Assembly: GCA_027322565.1 (NCBI GenBank)
Contig: DAHVRG010000232.1
Span: 1-7,130 of the forward strand
Source: Georgenia sp.
GTDB taxonomy: Bacteria; Actinomycetota; Actinomycetes; Actinomycetales; Actinomycetaceae
Length of the DNA stretch: 7,130 nucleotides
Direction of reading: 5' to 3'
In this document: positions 1-5,929 of the stretch, in pieces
Position numbering within the stretch: the first letter of the stretch is position 1
Layout of the letters: each line of letters begins with the position of its first letter
The notes under the pieces: model-generated
Told to the model about the DNA's origin: nothing
Databases searched by the model: none
The model's input: the letters and a program-made list of their open reading frames with translations, nothing else
Translations under genes and position numbers: made by a program

Positions 1-695
<695 letters not shown>

Positions 696-777
696 CGCTC
701 CACCCGCCCCCCGCCCCCGCCCGGCCTCCGCCGGGCCTCCGCCGACAGCTCACTTCCCGGCACGCTCGGTGCCACGC

Positions 778-817
778 GAGCCGGCCGCCACCGCCCTGTC
801 GCGGTGGGGGCCGGCTC
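778..817 (+). terminator. Strong GC-rich hairpin between rmlB and the glycosylase gene, probable terminator
   Basis: The 17-base arms at 778-794 and 801-817 are complementary with one mismatch and enclose a 6-base loop (CCTGTC, 795-800). There is no U-tract, which is common for intrinsic terminators of high-GC actinomycetes. It lies 82 bases after the TAA of rmlB and ends 15 bases before the next start codon. It therefore fits termination of rmlB transcription just ahead of a separate promoter. A role as a 5' regulatory stem for the downstream gene is possible but less likely. Confidence 0.65.
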
Positions 818-820
818 TGC

Positions 821-832
821 CATGCTGGGACG
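821..832 (+). promoter_or_regulatory. Possible -10 box for leaderless transcription of the glycosylase gene
   Basis: CATGCT at 821-826 loosely fits the actinomycete -10 pattern (T/C)ANNNT and ends 6 bases before the GTG at 833. No usable Shine-Dalgarno sequence is present: GGGA at 827-830 is only 2 bases from the start. No clear -35 is seen. This is a pattern match only, supported by the same arrangement at two other starts in the window. Confidence 0.35.
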
Positions 833-1702
833 GTGCCCGAGCTGCCCGAGGTCCACGCGCTGGTGCACGCGCTCGACGTGCGCACCGCGGGCAGGGTCGT
901 GCGCGCCGTCCACGTGACGTCCTTCCCGGCGCTGAAGACCTACGAGCCGCCGCCGACGGCGCTCATCGGGACCACCGTCACCGGCGTCCACCGCCACGGC
1001 AAGTGGCTCGACGTCGCCACGGACGGCCCCGACGGCGAGCTCCACCTGGTCTTCCACCTGGCCCGCGCCGGGTGGGTGCGCTGGCACGACACCGCCCCGA
1101 CGGGGATGCCCCGGGGCGGCAGGTCCGGCCTCGCCGCGCGCGTCGTCATCGACGACTCCGCCTTCGACCTCACCGAGGCGGGCACGAAGAAGAGCCTGGC
1201 CATCCACGTCGTGCGCAGGCCGAGCGATGTCGAGCGGATCGCCACCCTCGGGGTCGAGCCGCTCACGGAGGCGTTCACCCGCGAGGTCCTCGACGAGCTG
1301 CTCGACTCGCGGAACCAGCAGGTCAAGGGGCTGCTGCGGAACCAGGGCGTCATCGCCGGGATCGGCAACGCCTACTCCGACGAGATCCTCCATGCCGCCA
1401 AGCTCAGCCCCTTCGCGCTGACCCGGAACCTCGACGAGGAGGCGCGGGACCGGCTCTACGAGTGCATCGGCTCGGTGCTCACCGCCGCGGTGGAGGTGGC
1501 CACCGGCAAGGAGGCCGCCCAGCTCAAGGACGTCAAGCGGTCGGGGATGGCCGTGCACGGCAGGACCGGTGAGCCCTGCCCGGTGTGTGGCGACGTCATC
1601 GCGGAGGTCTCCTTCGCCGACTCCTCGCTGCAGTACTGCCCCACCTGCCAGACCGGAGGCAAGCGCCTCGCCGACCGGCGCATGTCCAAGCTACTGCGCT
1701 GA
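833..1702 (+). CDS. Fpg/Nei-family DNA glycosylase/AP lyase (formamidopyrimidine-DNA glycosylase-like)
   Basis: Enzymes of this family excise oxidised bases from DNA and cleave the resulting abasic site, using the N-terminal proline as nucleophile. The GTG at 833 is chosen because it places the diagnostic PELPEV at residues 2-7; the upstream extension of the frame runs through the hairpin and is not family-like. The protein is 289 residues. Pro2 and Glu3 form the catalytic end. Lys57 lies in HGKWLD. The helix-two-turn-helix region is at about 160-190, with NQQVKGLLRNQG and GIGNAYSDE including Asn179. A C-terminal zinc finger has Cys249, Cys252, Cys269 and Cys272. Where Fpg has a conserved finger arginine (RxTxYC), this protein has Ser264 in ADSSLQYC, and about 17 basic residues-rich positions follow the last cysteine. 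That suggests a divergent actinobacterial subfamily rather than classic MutM, so lesion specificity is uncertain. The gene converges on the minus-strand cassette with a 44-base gap and looks functionally unrelated to the sugar genes. Confidence 0.93.
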   Translation: MPELPEVHALVHALDVRTAGRVVRAVHVTSFPALKTYEPPPTALIGTTVTGVHRHGKWLDVATDGPDGELHLVFHLARAGWVRWHDTAPTGMPRGGRSGLAARVVIDDSAFDLTEAGTKKSLAIHVVRRPSDVERIATLGVEPLTEAFTREVLDELLDSRNQQVKGLLRNQGVIAGIGNAYSDEILHAAKLSPFALTRNLDEEARDRLYECIGSVLTAAVEVATGKEAAQLKDVKRSGMAVHGRTGEPCPVCGDVIAEVSFADSSLQYCPTCQTGGKRLADRRMSKLLR

Positions 1703-1746
1703 ACCCGGCCCCTGCCCCCGCCGCCACAGCTCCCCGGGGGTCACGC

Positions 1747-2736
1747 TCAGAGGCTGATGGTCCGCCCCTCCTCGGCGGCGGTGAGGATGGCCTCGACGAC
1801 CGTGAGGGTGTGGACCCCCTCGGCCATCGTGACGATGCCGGCCGGGTCGGTCCCGAGGACGGCGTCGCGGAAGCGCTCCTGCTCCACGGCCAGCGGTTCC
1901 CGCTTGGGCAGGGCGTAGCGGATGACGTCGCCCTCGGTCACGCCGCGGAAGTGGGCCACGCCCTCCCAGGTGTTGGGGATCTTGCCGTTGGCGTAGAAGG
2001 TGAGGTCGCCGGTCGTCGTGTCGGCGACGAACGCGCCGCGCTCCCCGGTGACGACGGTGGTGCGCTCCTTCATCGGCGAGAGCCAGTTGACGACGTGGTT
2101 GACGACGACCCCGGACTCCAGCACGCCGGTGGCGGCGACCAGGTCCTCGTGCTCGCGTCCGGAGCGGTAGGCCACCTGCGCCGAGACCTGCCGGTAGCGG
2201 CTGCCGGCGATGAAGGTGGTGAGGTCGACGTCGTGGGTGGCCAGGTCCTTGACCACCCCGACGTCGGAGATGCGCGCCGGGAACGGGCCCTGACGGCGGG
2301 TCTGGATCTGGTACACCTGGCCCAGCTCCCCCGCCGCTAGCCGCCGACGCAGCTCGAGGATCGCGGGGTTGCACCGCTCGACGTACCCGACCGCGCCGAC
2401 GAGACCCGCCTCCTCGAACGCGGCGGCCACCCGGCGCCCGGCCGCGACCGAGTGGGCGATCGGCTTCTCGATCATCGTGTGCACGCCCGCACGGGCCAGC
2501 GCCAGCCCCACCTCCTCGTGGTGGACGGTGGGCACGGCGACCATCGCGGCGTCGATCCCGGCGGCGATGAGAGCCTCGACGTCGGGCAGCACCGGCAGCC
2601 CGCCGGCCACGCCGTGGACGTCACCCGCCGCGTCGGCCACGGCCACGAGCTCCACACCCTCGGTCTGCCGGATCACCCGCGCGTGGTGGCGGCCCATGGC
2701 CCCCAGCCCGATCAGCCCCATCCGCAGCGCCGCCAT
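1747..2736 (-). CDS. Gfo/Idh/MocA-family NAD(P)-dependent oxidoreductase, probable UDP-N-acetylglucosamine (or its uronate) 3-dehydrogenase
   Basis: This is a cytoplasmic sugar-nucleotide dehydrogenase of 329 residues, the normal family size. The N-terminal Rossmann fold shows GLGAMG at residues 10-15. The family EKP motif is at 90-92 (MIEKPIAHS), and a catalytic-region KDLATHDVD is at about 163-171. VGYVERCNP and GPFPARISDVG resemble the subgroup annotated as UDP-GlcNAc 3-dehydrogenase (GnnA/MviM-like) more than the longer WbpB type, a judgement from memory of family sequences. Its expected reaction is oxidation of the C3 hydroxyl to a ketone, which the neighbouring aminotransferase would aminate. 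Its ATG shares one base with the TGA of the aminotransferase gene (TGATG), implying translational coupling; GGGAG at 2741-2745 is the likely ribosome site. It is the last gene of the three-gene minus-strand operon. An open frame continues upstream of 2736 but it overlaps the aminotransferase and is not family-like. Confidence 0.92.
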   Translation of the reverse strand: MAALRMGLIGLGAMGRHHARVIRQTEGVELVAVADAAGDVHGVAGGLPVLPDVEALIAAGIDAAMVAVPTVHHEEVGLALARAGVHTMIEKPIAHSVAAGRRVAAAFEEAGLVGAVGYVERCNPAILELRRRLAAGELGQVYQIQTRRQGPFPARISDVGVVKDLATHDVDLTTFIAGSRYRQVSAQVAYRSGREHEDLVAATGVLESGVVVNHVVNWLSPMKERTTVVTGERGAFVADTTTGDLTFYANGKIPNTWEGVAHFRGVTEGDVIRYALPKREPLAVEQERFRDAVLGTDPAGIVTMAEGVHTLTVVEAILTAAEEGRTISL

Positions 2737-3836
2737 CAGGCTCCCGCCCCTGCCACCGCGTTGACGGCCGCGACGACCCGCTCCCGGTCCTGCTCGGTCA
2801 GCGCCGGGTGGACCGGCAGGGAGACCACCTCGGCCGCCGCCCGGTCCGTCTCCGGCAGCTCGGCCCGCGCGTACTCCTGCAGCGACGTCAGCCGGTGGCT
2901 CGGCACCGGGTAGTAGACCCCGCTGCCCACCCCGTGCTCCTCGCGCAACGCCTGCACCATGCGGTCCCGCTCGGCGGCGTCCACCCGCACCGTGTACTGG
3001 TGGTAGACGTGCACCGCACCGGGCGCGACGGGCGGGGTGACCACTCCGCGCAACTCGGCGTCGTAGAACGCGGCGGTGGCCTGGCGCTGCGCGGTCCACT
3101 CGGCCAGCCGGCCGAGCTGCACCCGCCCGATCGCGGCGTGGATGTCGGTCATCCGGACGTTGAGGCCGACGACCTCGTTCGCGTACTGCCGCTCCATGCC
3201 CTGGTTGCGCAGCAGCCGCACCATCCGGGCCACCTCCTCGTCGGCGCAGGCCACCATGCCGCCCTCACCGGAGGTCATGTTCTTCGTCGGGTACAGCGAG
3301 AACATCGCGAAGCGGCCCCACGTCCCGACCAGCCGCCCGTCCAGGCTCGCCGCGTGCGCCTGCGCCGCGTCCTCGTAGATCTCCAGGCCGTGCGTCTGTG
3401 CGACCTCACCGATCGCGCCCATGTCCGCGGGGTGGCCGTACAGGTGCACCGGCATCACCGCGCGGGTGCGCCCGGTGATCGCCGCGCGCACCGACTCCGC
3501 GTCGAGGCAGAACGAGCCCGGCTCGATGTCGGCGAACACCGGCTTCGCACCGGTCAGCGCGACCGCGTTGGCGGTCGCCGCGAAGGTGAAGGACGGCACG
3601 ATGACCTCGTCCCCCGGTCCCACCCCGCACGCCAGCAGGCCGACGTGGAGCCCCGCCGTCCCCGAGCTCACCGCCTGGCAGCGCCGCCCGGCGAGGAGCT
3701 GCGCGGAGAACTCCTCCTCGAAGGCCGCCACCTGCGGGCCCTGCGCGACCATGCCCGAGCGCAGCACCGCGTCCACCGCGGCCCGCTCCTCCTCACCGAT
3801 GAGCGGCTTGGCCGCGGGGATCAGGGGCTGGTTCAT
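2736..3836 (-). CDS. DegT/DnrJ/EryC1/StrS-family PLP-dependent sugar aminotransferase (WbpE/WlbC-like)
   Basis: It transfers an amino group, normally from glutamate, onto a keto sugar nucleotide; here the likely substrate is the 3-keto UDP-sugar made by the adjacent dehydrogenase. The protein has 366 residues, typical for the family. Visible features are the N-terminal IPAAKPLIGEEE, SSGTAGLH at about 57-64 in the phosphate-binding region, PSFTFAATANA, EDAAQAHAA at 155-163 (Asp156 expected to contact the PLP ring nitrogen), and the Schiff-base Lys185 within SLYPTKNMTSGEGG. RNQGM and NVRMTDIHAAIGRVQL complete the signature. The start at 3836 overlaps the acetyltransferase stop by four bases (ATGA), with GAGAGG at 3844-3849 seven bases upstream as ribosome site. 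The alternative is an aminotransferase of a dTDP-3-keto-6-deoxyhexose pathway (FdtB type), given rmlB nearby; the Gfo/Idh partner argues against it, and no ketoisomerase is seen in the window. Confidence 0.94.
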   Translation of the reverse strand: MNQPLIPAAKPLIGEEERAAVDAVLRSGMVAQGPQVAAFEEEFSAQLLAGRRCQAVSSGTAGLHVGLLACGVGPGDEVIVPSFTFAATANAVALTGAKPVFADIEPGSFCLDAESVRAAITGRTRAVMPVHLYGHPADMGAIGEVAQTHGLEIYEDAAQAHAASLDGRLVGTWGRFAMFSLYPTKNMTSGEGGMVACADEEVARMVRLLRNQGMERQYANEVVGLNVRMTDIHAAIGRVQLGRLAEWTAQRQATAAFYDAELRGVVTPPVAPGAVHVYHQYTVRVDAAERDRMVQALREEHGVGSGVYYPVPSHRLTSLQEYARAELPETDRAAAEVVSLPVHPALTEQDRERVVAAVNAVAGAGA

Positions 3837-4426
3837 GGGTGCACCTCTCGCAGCGCGTCGTCGTGGACCTCGTAGCGGCGGCCCGTGACCGGGCAGCGCA
3901 GCTGGTCGCCGTCTGGCTCGAGCCGCCGGCCGGCGTGACCGACCCAGCCGACCTGCCGGGCGGGTACGCCCGCGACGAGGGCGTGGGCGGGGACGTCCCG
4001 GGTGACGACGGCGCCGGCGGCGACCGTCGCCCACGCCCCGATCCGCACCGGGGCGACGCAGACGGCACGGGCACCGATCGCCGCGCCGGTGCCGACGGTC
4101 ACGCCCACCGGCTCCCAGTCGTCCGCGGACTTCAGCGAGCCGTCGGGGTTGACGGCGCGCGGGTGGGTGTCGTTGGTGAGGACGACGGCCGGGCCGACAA
4201 AGACGCCGTCGGCGAGCTCGGCGGGCTCGTAGACGAGGGCGTAGTTCTGTACCTTGCAGTTCCGGCCGAGCCGGACACCGGGGCCGATGTAGGCACCGCG
4301 GCCGATGACGCAGCCCTCGCCGACGACAGCGTCCTCACGGACCTGGGCGAGATGCCAGATGCTGGTGCCGTCGCCGATCTCGGCGTCGGCCGCGACGTCG
4401 GCGGTGTCGGTGATCCGTACGGTCAT
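3833..4426 (-). CDS. Left-handed beta-helix sugar N-acetyltransferase (WbpD/WlbB-like, hexapeptide repeats)
   Basis: The predicted role is acetyl-CoA-dependent acetylation of the 3-amino group of the UDP-sugar made by the two downstream enzymes, in the cytoplasm as a trimer. The protein has 197 residues. Hexapeptide-repeat character is clear from about 14 to 57 and 107 to 150 (for example AEIGDG, CVIGRG, VRLGRN, AAIGAR). Family marks are TSIWHLAQVRE, KVQNYALVYEPAEL, GPAVVLTNDTHPRAVNPDG (Asn85 near the expected active site) and the tail VAGVPARQVGWVG. The C-terminal segment with CPVTGRRYEV matches the tail usual in this subgroup. The ATG at 4426 has GAAGGGA at 4431-4437 as ribosome site. It is the first gene of the minus-strand operon; its TGA lies inside the ATGA of the next gene. 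An FdtC-type acetyltransferase acting on dTDP-3-amino-6-deoxyhexose is the main alternative. Confidence 0.93.
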   Translation of the reverse strand: MTVRITDTADVAADAEIGDGTSIWHLAQVREDAVVGEGCVIGRGAYIGPGVRLGRNCKVQNYALVYEPAELADGVFVGPAVVLTNDTHPRAVNPDGSLKSADDWEPVGVTVGTGAAIGARAVCVAPVRIGAWATVAAGAVVTRDVPAHALVAGVPARQVGWVGHAGRRLEPDGDQLRCPVTGRRYEVHDDALREVHP

Positions 4427-4603
4427 GGCGTCCCTTCGGGCTGTGGTGGCGCAGGGCTGCGCTCAGGCTAACGGAGCCGAGGGCGCCCCGGCCCTGGGTC
4501 CCGCGGCACCCGGCGATCCGCTCCGGCACAGGAGCCGAGCCGGCGTCGGCGAGCTGGGTCAAGCCGGGTAGGGCTCGTCCGGCACGCTGCCACAATGGCC
4601 GCC
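4427..4603. promoter_or_regulatory. Divergent intergenic region with candidate promoters for the minus-strand sugar operon and the plus-strand glycosyltransferase
   Basis: The two transcription units start back to back here. On the minus strand, TAGCCT (plus-strand 4465-4470) fits the actinomycete -10 pattern and would give a leader of roughly 30 bases before the acetyltransferase ATG. On the plus strand, CACAAT at 4591-4596 ends 7 bases before the ATG at 4604, where there is no Shine-Dalgarno sequence, suggesting a leaderless transcript. No convincing -35 is seen for either. A 9-base direct repeat GGAGCCGAG occurs at 4473-4481 and 4531-4539; it may be an operator half or chance. No coding sequence is supported. 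Confidence 0.5.
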
Positions 4604-5314
4604 ATGAGCCAGACGTCGCTGCCACCGGAGCGGGCGTCGTCGTCGCCGGTGACCGACGCCTGGCTCGTCGTCCCGCTCTTCGAGGAGGCGGCGGTCATCG
4701 GTGAGGTCGTCACCGAGGCGCGCAAGGTCTTCCCGAACGTCGTGTGCGTCGACGACGGGAGCACCGACGACTCGGCGCGGCGCGCCCGGGAGGCAGGCGC
4801 CGTTGTCGTCCACCACCCGGTCAACCTGGGTCAGGGCGCAGCGCTGCAGACCGGGATCGAGTGGGTGCTCGAGCGGACGGATGCCGACTACCTCGTCACC
4901 TTCGACGCCGACGGCCAGCACCAGGTCCGCGACGCGGCCGACATGGTGCACCGGGCCCGGACGGAGGGGCTCGCTGTCGTCTTCGGCTCCCGCTTCCTCG
5001 ACGACCGCACCCGGCCCGGCCTCCTGCGCCGGGTGGTGCTCAAGCTCGCGGTGTGGGTGACCAACCGGACGACCGGCCTGCGGCTGACCGACGCGCACAA
5101 CGGGCTGCGGGTCATCCGCCGCGACGCCGCCGCCCACGTCGACCTGCGGCAGGACCGCATGGCCCACGCGACCGAGATCGTCGCCCAGCTCGGACGCACC
5201 GGGCTACCGTGGGCCGAGCACCCGGTCCACCTGCTCTACACCGACTACTCGCGGGCGAAGGGCCAGTCGCTGCTCAACTCGGTGAACATCCTCGTCGACC
5301 TCGTCTTCCGCTGA
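4604..5314 (+). CDS. Family 2 (GT-A fold) glycosyltransferase, DPM1/polyprenyl-phosphate-sugar-synthase-like
   Basis: It is predicted to transfer a sugar from a nucleotide sugar, probably onto a polyprenyl phosphate or a membrane-linked glycan, at the cytoplasmic face. The protein has 236 residues. Nucleotide-binding and metal-binding motifs are clear: VVPLFEEAAVI at about 22-32, VDDGSTDDS at 49-57, NLGQGAAL at 74-81, and the DxD-type FDADGQH at 100-106. FGSRF at 117-121 and TDAHNGLRV at 162-170 are also typical of this GT2 subgroup. There is no C-terminal membrane segment; the neighbouring DUF2304 protein probably provides the membrane link. The start at 4604 (MSQTS) is preferred over the ATG at 4595 because the latter overlaps the likely -10 box; the alternative adds only three residues. 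Donor and acceptor cannot be read from the sequence. Confidence 0.92.
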   Translation: MSQTSLPPERASSSPVTDAWLVVPLFEEAAVIGEVVTEARKVFPNVVCVDDGSTDDSARRAREAGAVVVHHPVNLGQGAALQTGIEWVLERTDADYLVTFDADGQHQVRDAADMVHRARTEGLAVVFGSRFLDDRTRPGLLRRVVLKLAVWVTNRTTGLRLTDAHNGLRVIRRDAAAHVDLRQDRMAHATEIVAQLGRTGLPWAEHPVHLLYTDYSRAKGQSLLNSVNILVDLVFR

Positions 5315-5338
5315 CCGTCCCGACCCTGCTGGAGCCCC

Positions 5339-5719
5339 ATGTCCGACCAGATCGTCATCCAGGTCCTGCTCCTCGTGGGCGTGGGCGTGGTCGCCGCGCT
5401 GCTCACCCGGACGACGGCGAACGCCCGGCACCAGGCGATCCGGCGGATCCTCCTCGTCGGCTTCGTCCTCGTCGCGGCGGCCTCCGTCATCTTCCCCGAC
5501 TGGCTCACCTGGCTGGCCCGGCGCGTGGGGGTGGGCCGCGGCGCCGACCTGCTCCTCTACTCCCTCGTCATCGCCTTCCTCGGCTTCATCGCGACCAGCT
5601 ACCGCCGGCTCGGCGAGCTGGAGCGCAGGATCACCGTGCTCACACGCGAGCTCGCGCTCATCCGTTCCCGGCTCGAGGGCGCCGAGCCGCCCCGGGAGGA
5701 CGAAACGCCGGGACGCTGA
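5339..5719 (+). CDS. DUF2304 family small membrane protein
   Basis: This 126-residue protein has three hydrophobic segments at about 4-22, 36-54 and 69-87, each bordered by Arg residues (RTTANAR, RRVGVGRG, SYRR). A charged helix at 88-113 (LGELERRITVLTRELALIRSRLEG) has coiled-coil-like spacing, followed by an acidic/proline tail. VGRGADLLLY and the overall layout match the DUF2304 family, whose function is not established. The family is often found beside GT2 glycosyltransferases, as here: the gene begins 24 bases after the glycosyltransferase stop, with GGAG at 5331-5334 as ribosome site, so the two are probably cotranscribed. A plausible role, by inference only, is a membrane anchor or partner for the glycosyltransferase. 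Confidence 0.88.
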   Translation: MSDQIVIQVLLLVGVGVVAALLTRTTANARHQAIRRILLVGFVLVAAASVIFPDWLTWLARRVGVGRGADLLLYSLVIAFLGFIATSYRRLGELERRITVLTRELALIRSRLEGAEPPREDETPGR

Positions 5720-5720
5720 C

Positions 5721-5742
5721 CGCGACGGTCGGACCGACCGCG
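5721..5742 (+). terminator. Hairpin directly after the DUF2304 stop, possible terminator
   Basis: CGGTC at 5726-5730 pairs with GACCG at 5736-5740 (or in a longer register CGGTCGG with CCGACCG), with flanking CGCG on each side allowing extension across an A-A mismatch. It begins one base after the TGA. There is no U-tract. The stem is shorter than the one at 778-817, so the call is tentative. Confidence 0.35.
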
Positions 5743-5781
5743 TCCGGAGAGCACGGTCAGGTCGCCCTCCTCGGTCATGCT

Positions 5782-5820
5782 TCGCCCTTGCGCACGCACG
5801 TTGCCGAGCTGAAAGGGCGA
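5782..5820. repeat. Inverted repeat in the DUF2304-LCP intergenic region
   Basis: TCGCCCTT at 5782-5789 is perfectly mirrored by AAGGGCGA at 5813-5820, with 23 bases between. A GGGCGAC core recurs at 5815-5821 and 5838-5844, followed each time by a sequence containing CGAAG. It could be a regulatory site or a second terminator stem; chance is not excluded in such GC-rich sequence. Confidence 0.35.
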
Positions 5821-5882
5821 CCCGAAGGGCCTGCACGGGCGACGAAGCGGGCAGCCTCCACAGACTCTCCACGATCGCCCCA

Positions 5883-5910
5883 CGGGCCGGCCGCGAGACC
5901 GAGCGGCCCG
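5883..5910. repeat. Inverted repeat just upstream of the LCP -10 box
   Basis: CGGGCCG at 5883-5889 is the perfect complement of CGGCCCG at 5904-5910, with 14 bases between. The right arm ends six bases before the -10 box at 5916, so the structure covers the place where a -35 would lie. It may be an operator or a terminator stem for upstream transcription. Confidence 0.3.
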
Positions 5911-5915
5911 CACTC

Positions 5916-5929
5916 TAAGATCGACAGTT
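5916..5929 (+). promoter_or_regulatory. -10 box of a probable leaderless promoter for the LCP gene
   Basis: TAAGAT at 5916-5921 matches TANNNT well and stands out as an AT-rich patch in very GC-rich surroundings. It ends 8 bases before the GTG at 5930, the distance expected if transcription starts at the start codon. There is no Shine-Dalgarno sequence before the GTG. No clear -35 hexamer is present about 17 bases upstream. Confidence 0.55.

Noticed and set aside
1703..1746. CCCCGGGG palindrome between the convergent glycosylase and dehydrogenase genes as a bidirectional terminator
   Set aside because: The stem would have no room for a loop and no flanking T-runs; the 44-base gap shows nothing more convincing.
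2737..3099. Upstream in-frame extension of the Gfo/Idh oxidoreductase
   Set aside because: The extra 121 residues are Arg/Ala/Gly-rich, overlap the aminotransferase in another frame and precede the natural MAALRMGLIGLG start, which is coupled to the aminotransferase stop.
2808..3875. 355-codon plus-strand open frame opposite the aminotransferase
   Set aside because: It is a shadow of the aminotransferase: His/Arg/Asp-rich low-complexity translation with no recognisable domain.
3833..3940. Acetyltransferase C-terminal tail as a degenerate zinc ribbon
   Set aside because: Only one Cys is present, but from memory the CPxxGxxY pattern is usual in WlbB/WbpD-like tails, so this is ordinary for the family.
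2736..4426. Aminotransferase and acetyltransferase as FdtB/FdtC enzymes of a dTDP-3-acetamido-6-deoxyhexose pathway using RmlB product
   Set aside because: No 3,4-ketoisomerase (FdtA-like) gene is present in the window, while a Gfo/Idh dehydrogenase is in the same operon and would have no role in that pathway. It is kept as an alternative in the entries.
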